Shown here: piece by piece, positions 1 through 8,920 of the stretch
Numbering within the stretch: the first letter of the stretch is position 1
How the letters are laid out: every line of letters begins with the position of its first letter
IMG/VR virus record: IMGVR_UViG_3300009104_000039
Location: 1 to 42,976 of that record
Direction: 5' to 3' (one strand)
DNA from: a virus
DNA: 42,976 nt
Position numbers and translations under genes: made by a program
The notes under the pieces: model-generated
The model's database searches: none
What the model was told of the DNA's origin: nothing
The model's input: only the letters and a program-made list of their open reading frames with translations

Positions 1-1155
1 ATTACCTAACTTAACTAACTTCTTACTTCCACTATATGTGGTTGCAGTTCCGTAACTAGCCGCTTCAGTCCAGTTAGTGCCGTTATTTGCTGTAAAGAAA
101 ATCTTTAAGTCCGTACCTAACGTAGCTGTACCATCTGCATCTTCATAAATAATTACTCCGCTACATGACGTTCTACTTGATGAAGCTGTTTGTGGATCAG
201 AGATTAAAGTACCTGTGGCATTGGCAGATATACCCACATTTGTTGTGTAAGGTGTAAAACTTGTTCCACTTGGATAACGACAAGTTTTACTTATTCTTAT
301 TCCATCCATATATCCTGCAAAATCTCCATTACCTTGAGTATCTCCTGCTGCAATTCTTGGTACATTGGTTGAAGAAAAATTATTACCAACTGAAGCACTA
401 CCTACTTGTGTTCCATCTTTGTATATGCGCAATGTTCCGGAGTCTCGGACTACAGCACAATGAGTCCAAGTAGTAGCCGCAATTGTTGAAGAACTTGATA
501 ATAATATTGCAGTACCAGAAGAAAAGGCAAGATTATTACTTGTACTAATATAAAACATCCAAGCATCATTTACTGCACCTTGTCGATTTCCAATAAGGGT
601 TTTGTTTGATGCTTGTGCATCCCAACGCAACCACATCTCAATAGTAAAATCTCCTGTACCAAAAGCAAAATCAGAATGAGCATTAGTTGCTCTTAATTGG
701 TCAGCCGACCCATCAAAATAAATTGAAGAATTGCCTATTTTTTCTTGATCGGTAGAATGTTTTGTTTGATTAGCATAGGTAATAGCATGATTATTTGCAG
801 AATTATCAGTAAAACTCTGACTATTATTAGTCGTGTCTGATTGAATAACAAAAACATAATTACTATCTACTGCTGAACCAGTAATAGAACTTACATATTC
901 ACCAGTAGTATCCCTATCTACCGTTGTCTCTGTCGTAATCCCACTATCATCTTCAAAGCCATCTACAAATGCGTTTTCTAAATTATACGCTACTCTATTT
1001 CCATCAATCGCTTGATGGATTGCTAGCTTGAGAATATCCGATCTAATATTAGCATCGTCAAAGCCAGTAACGTGCTGAGTTACAGCAGAAGCAGGTATTC
1101 TAGCGTCAGCTATAGAACCACTAAGCATTTTTGAATTTATTTTTGATAAAGCCAT
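1..1155 (-). CDS. LamG-like tail fibre/adhesin protein, 3' end cut by the window
   Basis: The reading frame opens at an ATG at 1155 and stays open for 385 codons to the window edge, so the C-terminus is missing. The N-terminus (MALSKINSKMLSGSIADARI) is a typical fibre stalk start. The middle contains a LamG/concanavalin A-like jelly roll: SIYFDGSADQL, FAFGTGDFTIEMWLRW, then WTHCAVVRDSGTLRIYKDG and FAGYMDGIRISKTCRY. Such domains in phage tail proteins are thought to bind surface glycans. It is the most distal visible gene of the late fibre island and resembles the second LamG unit of the 1043-residue protein at 2781-5912. The fold call is good; the role as receptor-binding fibre is inferred. 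Confidence 0.8.
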   Translation of the reverse strand, partial: MALSKINSKMLSGSIADARIPASAVTQHVTGFDDANIRSDILKLAIHQAIDGNRVAYNLENAFVDGFEDDSGITTETTVDRDTTGEYVSSITGSAVDSNYVFVIQSDTTNNSQSFTDNSANNHAITYANQTKHSTDQEKIGNSSIYFDGSADQLRATNAHSDFAFGTGDFTIEMWLRWDAQASNKTLIGNRQGAVNDAWMFYISTSNNLAFSSGTAILLSSSSTIAATTWTHCAVVRDSGTLRIYKDGTQVGSASVGNNFSSTNVPRIAAGDTQGNGDFAGYMDGIRISKTCRYPSGTSFTPYTTNVGISANATGTLISDPQTASSSRTSCSGVIIYEDADGTATLGTDLKIFFTANNGTNWTEAASYGTATTYSGSKKLVKLGN

Positions 1156-1171
1156 TTTTTATTCCTTGTTG

Positions 1172-2113
1172 TTAATTAAGCTCATAAACTATATATTTTC
1201 CTGATATATTTCCAGAATAAGTATATAATTTAAAAGCATTTACGGCTGCCTTGGCATTTCTAGCAACAAATCCTTGCCATGCTTCTAAGCGATCAGGACT
1301 ACTTTCTCCATCTGTAGAACAATTTACTTCAATCTTAATTCTGCCCGTTGTTAATGTAGGATTTAAAACAGTTACTTCTGCATATATATTCTGATCTGCT
1401 TGAGAACTAATTTTTTGAGCAACCATTCCATAGCTAATACCTGATGATAACCTAGAAGCCAAACCACCTTGGTCAGCTTTATATTCTGTTAAACACCAAG
1501 AATAATCAGTACCACCAGCATCATAACTACTTCCATTATTAGCTGAAGTTTGTACTCTTAAACCTGCATCTGCTGATGATGTTCCATAAAAAATTATTTT
1601 TGTTGTTTTAGTTAAACCTGTAACTTCTATTCCTGTAACAGAACTTACAGTTGTTAAAGTTGTCTTAGTTCCCCATGCTCCACCACCGCCAGCATCTTCA
1701 AACGCAGGAGGACTTCCTGCGCCAGTAGAAGTAAGAACTTGTCCATCGGTGCCAGGACCAACCGCAACTGGATTTCCAGAAGCATCATAAGTAATTATTT
1801 GCCCATCTGTACCTGCAGCCATTTTTGCAAGTGTTACTGAAGAATCAGGAGGATTAACTGTATCGGTTGCCCTACCATAAAATAAACAATACATAGTATC
1901 ACCAGATACTAATGCTTCTGTTAATGTAAGAGTTGTTCCAGATGCAGTATAAGTGGTAGGATCTTGTCTTGTATTATTTACAAACAACGCAAGATCAACA
2001 GAAGTTGCAACTTCATGGTTTAAAGTAAATCCTGTACCTGTAGGTGAAGTAAAAGTTTGTTGTACTAAATTACTGTACTTTTCAGCTGGTGTATTTCCTA
2101 TATATTTTGTCAT
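1172..2113 (-). CDS. Tail fibre protein with YIGN N-terminal module
   Basis: 313 residues, with AAGGA upstream of the ATG. The N-terminus (MTKYIGNTP) followed by a beta-rich stretch (FVNNTRQDPTTYT, SGTTLTLTEAL, MYCLFYGRA) is shared with the genes at 6625-7695 and 8093-8533. A linker follows (SSVTLAKMAAGTDGQIITYD, then GTDGQVLTSTGAGSPPAFED) of the kind found in marine phage fibre stalks. The C-terminal ~150 residues form a beta-rich domain (TTVSSVTGIEVTGLTK) that probably reaches the receptor. No enzyme motif is visible. The virion fibre role rests on composition, the repeated module and location. Confidence 0.7.
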   Translation of the reverse strand: MTKYIGNTPAEKYSNLVQQTFTSPTGTGFTLNHEVATSVDLALFVNNTRQDPTTYTASGTTLTLTEALVSGDTMYCLFYGRATDTVNPPDSSVTLAKMAAGTDGQIITYDASGNPVAVGPGTDGQVLTSTGAGSPPAFEDAGGGGAWGTKTTLTTVSSVTGIEVTGLTKTTKIIFYGTSSADAGLRVQTSANNGSSYDAGGTDYSWCLTEYKADQGGLASRLSSGISYGMVAQKISSQADQNIYAEVTVLNPTLTTGRIKIEVNCSTDGESSPDRLEAWQGFVARNAKAAVNAFKLYTYSGNISGKYIVYELN

Positions 2114-2132
2114 GGGTATAAATCCTTTTTAA

Positions 2133-2768
2133 TTATTTTTTTGTTAAAGATACAAAAGATTCATCCACTTTGGCCAAAGGATCTACACTCGTATAATGAT
2201 ATACTTGATTTATATCAATTTCCTTTTCTTCCGTATCAGGACCATAAGTAGTTTTTTCAGTTATTTTATCATAATGTTCCACTTTACGAACTTCAATATA
2301 AGGTGTATTTTCATACCATACAACCTCATCTAAATCTGACAATGCATTAATTTCTTTTACTTTATTATTACTTTCTTCTCTCAAACCTTTACGATAAACA
2401 GTATATTTTTCTGGCATTGATTTTCCATATTCAGAAGCTCTAATAGCCATCCAATCATCTCTGGATAATAGAGAAGAAACATAATGTTTAGTTGTTTCAA
2501 TCATATTTTCTTTTATCAATATAAAATCTTTTGGTTGTGGATCAGTATACTTACCATAAACTTCATCTTCTTTGACTTCATAAGTTATAACACCATTATC
2601 GTAATATCGGTTATTTACTAAATCTTCTCTGTAAGGTAAAATATTTAATGATTTAAGTTTTTTTGCATCTGTAAAAGTTTGTCTTGGATAAGTTACTCCA
2701 CCTATTTTTAAAATTTCCGGATGGGTAATAATTCTATCAACCTCACCTCCCGATAATTGAGCCCACAT
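2133..2768 (-). CDS. Hypothetical protein of the fibre island, possible fibre-assembly protein
   Basis: 211 residues, starting MWAQLSGGEVDRIITHPE. Unlike its neighbours it is charged and not Gly/Ser/Thr-rich, so it is unlikely to be a fibre. The N-terminal ~60 residues resemble short phage proteins encoded beside tail fibres (GGVTYPRQTFT). A central stretch (LLSRDDWMAIRASEYGKSMP, then YRKGLREESN) resembles the TDW...YR..LR pattern of tail assembly chaperones, also seen in the gene at 6315-6593. It lies between two fibre genes with gaps of about 20 nt or less. A chaperone role is inferred; a small virion protein is the alternative. Confidence 0.55.
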   Translation of the reverse strand: MWAQLSGGEVDRIITHPEILKIGGVTYPRQTFTDAKKLKSLNILPYREDLVNNRYYDNGVITYEVKEDEVYGKYTDPQPKDFILIKENMIETTKHYVSSLLSRDDWMAIRASEYGKSMPEKYTVYRKGLREESNNKVKEINALSDLDEVVWYENTPYIEVRKVEHYDKITEKTTYGPDTEEKEIDINQVYHYTSVDPLAKVDESFVSLTKK

Positions 2769-2780
2769 AATTTTTTCTCC

Positions 2781-5700
2781 TTATCTTGCGTTTGAATATT
2801 TAAAAGGTTGTTCAGCAAAAGCCATATATAAATACTTATAGTTTCCATGATTATACCAACCATCCGATTTTCTAAATTTAATTCCATTAGAAAGAAAATC
2901 TAAATTATTTCCATTACTTGTATTTTCTACAGCATTATCACTTGGAAAAAGAAATTTAGTAGAAGGATTGTCTGGTGTTCTAGCACTATCGAAAATAACC
3001 CAATGATTCCCAGTCTGAGTTATATTTTTAATAATTACCATTGCTGGTCTAAAACCTGTATATATAAAAGCTCCGTCAGCATCTGAAACACCTTGATAAC
3101 CCCCAATTTTGGAAAAACCTTCAACGGAATAGAAGCAATAACTAACATAAGTATAACCGGGATGATTGGTTGCACTATCACTACCTACCGAAAAAACAGT
3201 TGATGTTGGTGCAGTATCAACCCAAGTTGTAGATTCGTCTGTTAAGGCAGTTGTATCATTTAACTTCAGGTAGTCTGTAAAGTCCATTGTCGTACCAGCT
3301 ATGTTCTGAATTGATCCGACTCGCCATTGGTCTGCATTTGCCCTTGATTTAACAATAACTAAATTTGGAGCTTGCGATAAACCATGTCCTACTGTGTCAT
3401 TACCTGATGACCCTGAATAAGTTACAATGGATTGCCCAGCAGATGTATTGGCAGAAACAGTTGAAGTGGTCGAACCATTAGAATTAGAACTTCCTGATCC
3501 ATTCATTTTCCAACCATATGTAACATAATTATTTCCACTACCATTCATCCCAGCAATATTGCCTGAGTCAATCGTAAATCCATCACTATCAAAACTGTCA
3601 AGTGTGAATGAACTACTTTCAGCATCGCTTATATCTAGATTTAGCACCCCAGCTGTAGCCCCTCTTACAGCATCATGGCACTGCCAATTATGAGTTGCAG
3701 TTCTAGTTTTACTCCAAATTAAATCGGGTTGAAAACCAAATCCAGTAACAGCCTGATTATTGTTACCAGAACGAATAGTTGCAATAAAATGTTCTGAAGG
3801 AACTACAGCAGGTTCTGGTAGATTTGCCGAACACAAGGCTTTGAAGTTTGTTGGCACGGAATGTTTAAAATTGCCATAGCCATTTCCATCAGCATTACCA
3901 CCAGCGGTTACGTTGCCAGCGAAAGTGCCGTCCTGTCCGAAATTAGCTATAAGCACATACGAATTTGCATCGTAATCACCAATGCAAGGGAAATACTCAC
4001 CCAGAGTTGTTGAAGCAACCGCAGTAATTGAAAGACCATTGCTATTGCCCGCTGGATTTCCAGAATTTATATATGTCCCGTTTACAGCCCAATAACATTT
4101 ATTATTATCCAAATCAACCGCTACCGAAACAACATCACCATCTGTATACTCTACGCGAGTGCCATATTCAGTATAAGCATTGTTGTTCACGATATTTTGA
4201 TAACCAGCCAAACCATAAAAACCATAACCGTCTGCCACCCTGCCGGGATTATCCGTGGCACCATTGATACCAGCTTGTGTACCCCTTATCCCAATCAAGG
4301 CGTTATTACTTCCGTTGCCTTTCTGATAAACCTCAAAATACCATTTTCCAGAACTCATTCCCATGGTTGCCATGTTTCCCGGTTCTTGACCACTCCCCCC
4401 AGTCGTTATTTGCAAATTACCTTCAGCAAAAGTCGTTGCAAAAGGTTGGTTGTTTAAATTATTCATTACTGGAAAATTATTCGTAGGTGTATCAGTCACC
4501 TGATCGCTGGCTGCAAGATTTGTTGGAGTGAAATGGTTGCTGTTTGCACTTGCATCGTTGCCTGGTCCACCTGTAACACCAGACGAATCGGTGAAGGCTG
4601 TTGAGCCATTTGTAGTGTCAGAATGAATCAGCAAAACCGTGTTTGCATCTTCGGTAAAAGCGGAAGTGGATGGAGTGAAGTTTGATGTATAACGTGCGGT
4701 GTTACTAATTCGGACTTCATCTATGTAGCCAGTAAAATATTCACCCGAAAGACCCCAATAACCAATATTCCAAGCAGATGCGTTTGTATCTCCAGCAGAA
4801 CCACTATATGATGCAGCAGTACCACCTACACCATTAAGATATAAAGTAGTAGTTGTTCCATTTCGGACTCCAGCTACATGATACCAATTATTTACACTTA
4901 CATTACTAGGACCAGAACAATTTGAAATCCAAGAACCAGAATTATTACCAACAAGCCATTGAGCATTTCCACTCGCATGCAAATTAAACAAGTTTCCTGC
5001 GTGATTTGATGCCGAGGAACTAAATATTCTTTTATAATCTGCAAGAGCAGTAGGATATATCCAAAATTCTATTGTATAATTTCCAGTACCGAAATCAAAG
5101 TCTGTGTGATCTGAAATTGTTAAATAATCACCTGATCCATCAAACTTCATGGAACTAGCACCCATTTTCTTTTCTGTCGTGCTATGTTGAGCATTACCAC
5201 TTGCTGTTACTGTATGTTTCGTACCTGAATTTTTAAAGTCTAGGTAGAACCCATTAGACCCGTGACTGCCAGAATATTTTTTTGGTTTCCAATGTCCGTA
5301 ATCCTCATCAAATACACCGAAATCAGAAGGGGTTAATTGCTGATTTTCTACCGAATGAAATTCCGCAATATAGCCATCCATGTAATGACCACCAACTCTT
5401 GCAAATTGCCCCACTCTATGAGGAACATTGGAATTTACAATTTGATTCGACCCCATCGAACTTCGTCCATCCGTTGCAAAACTGGTTTCTTCAACACCGT
5501 TGATGTAAAGTTTTAGCTTATTGGATGCAGTACCTTGTGACGTATCTACCGCAACCACCACATGATACCAATTGGTAGAATCACGAAATTTTCGATTTGT
5601 TGTTAATTCAAAATTACCACTACCAGAAATATAACCCTGTATATTAATGTCATCTCCCGTTCCACCTGATCCCTGACCGATTACAAATTCATTATGCACA

Positions 5701-5912
5701 GAAGTCCCTGCACTAAAAAAAGTTCTTCGCGTTACACTACTGCCAGTGCTAGCAATCTTGTACCAGAATGAAATCGTGAATTTTGTTTGGGTTCCTGATG
5801 AACCGGGAGTCCAAGTCAAATAAGGCGAGTCATCATCATTAAATCTTAATGAATTATTTATTTCATAACCAGTACTACCTGCTGGTATTGCGTTTGAGTG
5901 AAATATTGCCAT
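2781..5912 (-). CDS. Giant multidomain adhesin: two LamG units, SPRY-like unit, repeated C-terminal units
   Basis: 1043 residues, the largest protein of the fibre island. Residues ~20-205 and ~235-430 are two LamG/concanavalin A-like jelly rolls (FTISFWYKI, WYHVVVAVD, KLYINGVEE, MDGYIAEFHSV; then SSMKFDGSGDYL, YTIEFWIYPT, FTGYIDEVRIS). Residues ~510-660 look SPRY/B30.2-like (KWYFEVYQKG, YGFYGLAGYQ, VAVDLDNNKCYWAVNG). From ~700 three copies of a GFxPxxVxxK unit follow (GFGFQPDLIWSK, GLSQAPNLVIVKS, GFRPAMVIIKN), as in DUF7483-type units of marine phage proteins. It starts 1 nt after the next upstream gene ends. Probably a receptor-binding tail component; the domain calls are by eye. Confidence 0.75.
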   Translation of the reverse strand: MAIFHSNAIPAGSTGYEINNSLRFNDDDSPYLTWTPGSSGTQTKFTISFWYKIASTGSSVTRRTFFSAGTSVHNEFVIGQGSGGTGDDINIQGYISGSGNFELTTNRKFRDSTNWYHVVVAVDTSQGTASNKLKLYINGVEETSFATDGRSSMGSNQIVNSNVPHRVGQFARVGGHYMDGYIAEFHSVENQQLTPSDFGVFDEDYGHWKPKKYSGSHGSNGFYLDFKNSGTKHTVTASGNAQHSTTEKKMGASSMKFDGSGDYLTISDHTDFDFGTGNYTIEFWIYPTALADYKRIFSSSASNHAGNLFNLHASGNAQWLVGNNSGSWISNCSGPSNVSVNNWYHVAGVRNGTTTTLYLNGVGGTAASYSGSAGDTNASAWNIGYWGLSGEYFTGYIDEVRISNTARYTSNFTPSTSAFTEDANTVLLIHSDTTNGSTAFTDSSGVTGGPGNDASANSNHFTPTNLAASDQVTDTPTNNFPVMNNLNNQPFATTFAEGNLQITTGGSGQEPGNMATMGMSSGKWYFEVYQKGNGSNNALIGIRGTQAGINGATDNPGRVADGYGFYGLAGYQNIVNNNAYTEYGTRVEYTDGDVVSVAVDLDNNKCYWAVNGTYINSGNPAGNSNGLSITAVASTTLGEYFPCIGDYDANSYVLIANFGQDGTFAGNVTAGGNADGNGYGNFKHSVPTNFKALCSANLPEPAVVPSEHFIATIRSGNNNQAVTGFGFQPDLIWSKTRTATHNWQCHDAVRGATAGVLNLDISDAESSSFTLDSFDSDGFTIDSGNIAGMNGSGNNYVTYGWKMNGSGSSNSNGSTTSTVSANTSAGQSIVTYSGSSGNDTVGHGLSQAPNLVIVKSRANADQWRVGSIQNIAGTTMDFTDYLKLNDTTALTDESTTWVDTAPTSTVFSVGSDSATNHPGYTYVSYCFYSVEGFSKIGGYQGVSDADGAFIYTGFRPAMVIIKNITQTGNHWVIFDSARTPDNPSTKFLFPSDNAVENTSNGNNLDFLSNGIKFRKSDGWYNHGNYKYLYMAFAEQPFKYSNAR

Positions 5913-5913
5913 C

Positions 5914-6303
5914 TTATGCCATTACCGCTGAGTTAGTTAAATAAACATTAGTCCCGTCACAAATATAACTTAAAATATATGTCCCTGCTGTAGTACAAGT
6001 TGTTGCTAAATTTGCATCTGCTTTGGAAGTACTATGAAGTGTAATTGCATGACCACCACTATTGATTAATAGAAGATAACCAGATTGTCCATTAGCAGAA
6101 GCTATATTTGTAAACGTAATTTGTATAGCACCTGAAGGAGTAACTTGAAAATTTTGGCCAAGATTTAAATCAAATGACCCATCATTATCTACTACGATTG
6201 TTGCACGTTGTGAACCTGTCCATGATTGGTCATTAGCCAATACCGCATCACCTGTACCTGGAGTCCAATTTGCGATTGCTTGTTCTAATTTAAGTATAGC
6301 CAT
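5914..6303 (-). CDS. Small beta-rich virion-type protein, function unknown
   Basis: 129 residues, beginning MAILKLEQAIANWTPGTGD. The opening NWxxxT resembles the starts of the paralogues at 8921-9328 and 9338-9790 (FxxWRxxTN), so it may share their attachment module. The rest is strand-rich (GSFDLNLGQNFQVTPSG, YLLLINSGGHAITLHST) and ends GTNVYLTNSAVMA. It sits between the LamG adhesin and a chaperone-like gene. A virion fibre or collar role is inferred; the family is not recognised. Confidence 0.6.
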   Translation of the reverse strand: MAILKLEQAIANWTPGTGDAVLANDQSWTGSQRATIVVDNDGSFDLNLGQNFQVTPSGAIQITFTNIASANGQSGYLLLINSGGHAITLHSTSKADANLATTCTTAGTYILSYICDGTNVYLTNSAVMA

Positions 6304-6314
6304 TTGTTATATCC

Positions 6315-6593
6315 TTAAGGTTTAGTAGGCCAAGTTACATCTGCATAAACTGTATTACTAGCAGGAATGTCTCTTAATGATTGCCTATATGTTTTCATTG
6401 CATCACTCATTGTAACATCATCCAAACCATAGTGGTCTGTTTCTCTCAACAAAGTATCTCGATGCTGTCTGATTTGTGCCATCTCTCTCCCAGCCGCACC
6501 AGCTTTCCATTCTGCTTCTTCTTTATCGCGTTGTGCTTCTTCTTCTGCGGTAAGAGGCATATCAACTCCGTCAACATTCTTCATTCTACCCAT
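6315..6593 (-). CDS. Phage tail assembly chaperone-like protein
   Basis: 92 residues. The C-terminal half carries the pattern of the small tail-assembly chaperone family (Pfam Phage_tail_APC type): RDTLLRETDHYGLDDVTMSD, then MKTYRQSLRDIPA and a final TWPTKP. The N-terminal half is a charged helix (LTAEEEAQRDKEEAEW). Such proteins are commonly encoded next to tail-fibre genes and are thought to help fibre assembly. It is flanked by virion genes on both sides in the same late direction. The family call is from the motif; which fibre it serves cannot be told. Confidence 0.7.
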   Translation of the reverse strand: MGRMKNVDGVDMPLTAEEEAQRDKEEAEWKAGAAGREMAQIRQHRDTLLRETDHYGLDDVTMSDAMKTYRQSLRDIPASNTVYADVTWPTKP

Positions 6594-6624
6594 AACTTGT
6601 TACTCCTTTTGTTGTTATTGTTAT

Positions 6625-7695
6625 TTACTGCCAAGCCAATCCCCAAATAGTTATACGACCTGAAGTTATATTTCCAGAGTCAAACAAAAATTGCATTTGA
6701 TTTACATCCATATCAGCTAAACGCCATCCAGAAAATATCAAACTTTTCTGTCCTGTACTTGTGTACATACAATGTCCTTTCATGCAAGGTCTGTCGGTAC
6801 CATTTAGACTTTGGTGTAGAGTAGCTTGAAAACTAACAATCGAAGGAGCGTTGCCTGCCGTAATCAAAATCTTATCATCACCTGAAGAACCAGTCGCATT
6901 ATAACTAGTACCTCCAATTTCTTGTATTACCAGTTGATTAGCATAATCACTGCCTCCTGAATCAATACCTCCACCATCACCAACTCTAATACCAAAATGT
7001 GAACCTGAAGATGGAATTAGGTTTTCACCCACGATAGCATAAGTCTGATATGTAGAATTTATTCCTGTAATTGTTAAACTTGCAGAGTTAGATGCAGCAG
7101 AAGAACCAATAATATTCCATGCCCCTCCACCAGCAGTTCCCCAACTTAATACTCCACTTCCATCTGTTTGTAAAAATTCACTAGCATTTCCATCCGTAGT
7201 AGGTAAAGTCAAAGTATAATCCGCAGATGAAGAATGTGCAGGAGATTGAATTGTTACTCCATGACTATTCATCTCACAATTAATTTTAACTTTTCCTGGT
7301 GTTGATGCACCATCTCCTTTAGCAACTACTGTTCCAGATAATTTATAACCATTAACATCATTTATTTTTGCATTAGTAACAGCATTATCTGCTATTTTTG
7401 AAGTTGTTATAGCATCGTCTGCTATAGTACCAATTGCAACTTGTAATTTTTCTCCTAAGTGTCTAACTACAACTTTTATACCATTAGGCACATTAGCACC
7501 AGAGGTAGGTAGAGTTAATGTTGTTCCAGAGATTGAATATACTGAGGGTGGTTGTAAAAGTCCGCCAACACTCACTTCAATGGAATTAACAGTAGGAGGT
7601 GTCTTTGATAAAGTATAGGTCTGTGAACTTCCATTTGACGTAAATTCATCAACCGGAAAATGACCTATTACAGGTTCGTTTCCTATATAACTCAT
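6625..7695 (-). CDS. Tail fibre protein with YIGN N-terminal module
   Basis: 356 residues. It begins MSYIGNEPVIGHFPVDEF and then has a beta module (YTLSKTPPTVNSIEVSVGG, PPSVYSISGTTLTL, IKVVVRHLGEK) clearly related to those at 1172-2113 and 8093-8533. A stalk segment follows with repeats IADDAIT and IADNAVT, the decapeptide type also found in the 402-residue fibre at 11030-12238. A linker (LQTDGSGVLSWGTAGGGAWN) leads to a C-terminal beta domain (SASLTITGINSTYQTYAIVG). The module order N-module, stalk and head suggests a trimeric fibre. The receptor is unknown. Confidence 0.72.
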   Translation of the reverse strand: MSYIGNEPVIGHFPVDEFTSNGSSQTYTLSKTPPTVNSIEVSVGGLLQPPSVYSISGTTLTLPTSGANVPNGIKVVVRHLGEKLQVAIGTIADDAITTSKIADNAVTNAKINDVNGYKLSGTVVAKGDGASTPGKVKINCEMNSHGVTIQSPAHSSSADYTLTLPTTDGNASEFLQTDGSGVLSWGTAGGGAWNIIGSSAASNSASLTITGINSTYQTYAIVGENLIPSSGSHFGIRVGDGGGIDSGGSDYANQLVIQEIGGTSYNATGSSGDDKILITAGNAPSIVSFQATLHQSLNGTDRPCMKGHCMYTSTGQKSLIFSGWRLADMDVNQMQFLFDSGNITSGRITIWGLAWQ

Positions 7696-7734
7696 ACTCT
7701 AATCTCCTTTGATTGAAATTTTAAACTCATCTTA

Positions 7735-8082
7735 TTAGGTAATCTCCATAATGCTCATGCTTATATTTACAGATGCTAAAGTATCACTTTGAACAACAAT
7801 GGTATCTCCTGTCTGTAATACTACTTTACCAGCTAAAACATCTAATGCACTTCCAGATGGTATAGGTAAGTCTTTACCTATATAAGAAGATACATTAGTC
7901 GTTACATCATTTGTTGTACTAACAATTTGCGCATCCACAGTAATTGAACCACCTGTAATATTTGCTATTGTTAAACCGATAATAATTGTAGTAGTTGAAG
8001 CTGGAACCGTATATGTTGAGATATTTGTATTTACAGCTGTCGCTCCCTGCTCGAATGTTTTTAACTTAAATGTATTTGCCAT
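7735..8082 (-). CDS. Small beta-sandwich virion-type protein, paralogue of the 8556-8876 product
   Basis: 115 residues with alternating strand and turn composition (STYTVPASTTTIIIGLTIAN, GSITVDAQIV, LDVLAGKVVLQTGDTIVVQS, VNISMSIMEIT). It matches the product of 8556-8876 throughout (YTAPAGKKAILLELDIAN, TVTADVQL, LQVIGGQKIVLEGTDIIKV), so the two are duplicates that have diverged. There is no enzyme motif. Its position between two YIG-module fibres suggests a partner of one of them, for example a connector or decoration, but this is inference. Confidence 0.6.
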   Translation of the reverse strand: MANTFKLKTFEQGATAVNTNISTYTVPASTTTIIIGLTIANITGGSITVDAQIVSTTNDVTTNVSSYIGKDLPIPSGSALDVLAGKVVLQTGDTIVVQSDTLASVNISMSIMEIT

Positions 8083-8092
8083 AATTTTTCTT

Positions 8093-8533
8093 TTAGCCTC
8101 CTAATGCTAATGCCATTGCGGTAGCGTCCTCAGCCGCACTCCATGTTGGACTGGCTCCGGATCCGTTTGTTGTTAAAGAATATCCTGAAGTTCCAGCTGC
8201 CAAGCGAACCCATGCAGTTCCATCATAATACATAAGATCGCCGTGAGCTTGTCCTGCTATATTAGGAATCTGCACCAGTTGTGTAAGACTCCTACCCATG
8301 TAAATAAGATATAAAGAACTACCAGTTACAGGCGCACTTGTAAATTGAATCTGTGTTGTAGTACAAGTATAAGCAACTAAGGGTTCTTGTATAACATTAT
8401 CATATACAACAATCAAAGCTTCCGCGGGAATACTTTGAAAATCTAAATCCCAATTTTGTGTACTTCCATTCATACCGGTTAAGGTTTGTTTTGAAAATAC
8501 TCCGTATGTAACATCTCGTCCAATATATGCCAT
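8093..8533 (-). CDS. Short YIG-module fibre protein lacking the distal domain
   Basis: 146 residues, starting MAYIGRDVTYGVFSKQTL. It keeps the module shared with the fibres at 1172-2113 and 6625-7695 (EALIVVYDNVIQEPLVAYT, SSLYLIYMGRS), and the stalk linker (GQAHGDLMYYDGTAWVRLAA, then GTSGYSLTTNGSGASPTW). It ends soon after (AAEDATAMALALGG), with no C-terminal head domain. It may be an adaptor segment or a fibre that lost its tip. The clean stop and the start of the next gene only 11 nt later argue for a functional short gene rather than a fragment. Confidence 0.65.
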   Translation of the reverse strand: MAYIGRDVTYGVFSKQTLTGMNGSTQNWDLDFQSIPAEALIVVYDNVIQEPLVAYTCTTTQIQFTSAPVTGSSLYLIYMGRSLTQLVQIPNIAGQAHGDLMYYDGTAWVRLAAGTSGYSLTTNGSGASPTWSAAEDATAMALALGG

Positions 8534-8555
8534 CTGATAAGTCCTTTATAAATTG

Positions 8556-8876
8556 TTATACATCTTCAAGAATTGAACATACAACATCTACTGCGGCGGT
8601 TGCTGTTACCTTGATTATATCAGTACCTTCCAATACAATTTTCTGACCACCAATAACTTGTAAAGTACCTCCAGGTGAAATAGGAGCAGCCTTAACAATA
8701 TAAGCGGTTGTTGTAGCTGAAGTGTCAGTTAATTGGACATCAGCAGTAACTGTTGCTGCTGTGGTATTAGCTATATCCAATTCTAACAAAATAGCTTTTT
8801 TTCCTGCGGGAGCAGTATATACACTTGTTACAGTTGTAACACCTACTGCTTGTTTGTTTATAAAATCATTGGCCAT
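8556..8876 (-). CDS. Small beta-sandwich virion-type protein, paralogue of the 7735-8082 product
   Basis: 106 residues. It aligns over its length with the 115-residue product of 7735-8082, sharing the TAPAGKKAILLELDIAN and PISPGGTLQVIGGQKIVL signature strands. A good ribosome site (AAGGA, about 8 nt before ATG) and a T4-type late promoter box 30 nt upstream (8906-8913) mark it as the first gene of a transcription unit covering the distal fibre genes. The function is not recognised; a structural role is inferred from the context and the duplicated relative. Confidence 0.62.
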   Translation of the reverse strand: MANDFINKQAVGVTTVTSVYTAPAGKKAILLELDIANTTAATVTADVQLTDTSATTTAYIVKAAPISPGGTLQVIGGQKIVLEGTDIIKVTATAAVDVVCSILEDV

Positions 8877-8905
8877 TTTTTAAATCCTTTTCATAGAGTT
8901 TTATT

Positions 8906-8913
8906 TATTTATA
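8906..8913 (-). promoter_or_regulatory. T4-type late promoter box
   Basis: TATAAATA on the minus strand lies in the gap between the genes ending at 8921 and starting at 8876, 29 nt before the ATG. This matches the T4 late consensus read by gp55-RNA polymerase and has the same spacing as several other boxes in this window. Confidence 0.65.
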
Positions 8914-8920
8914 ATATTTT

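Noticed and set aside
2827-2834. TATAAATA on the plus strand
   Set aside because: It lies inside the minus-strand adhesin gene and no plus-strand gene follows; it arises from codons for YLYMAF.
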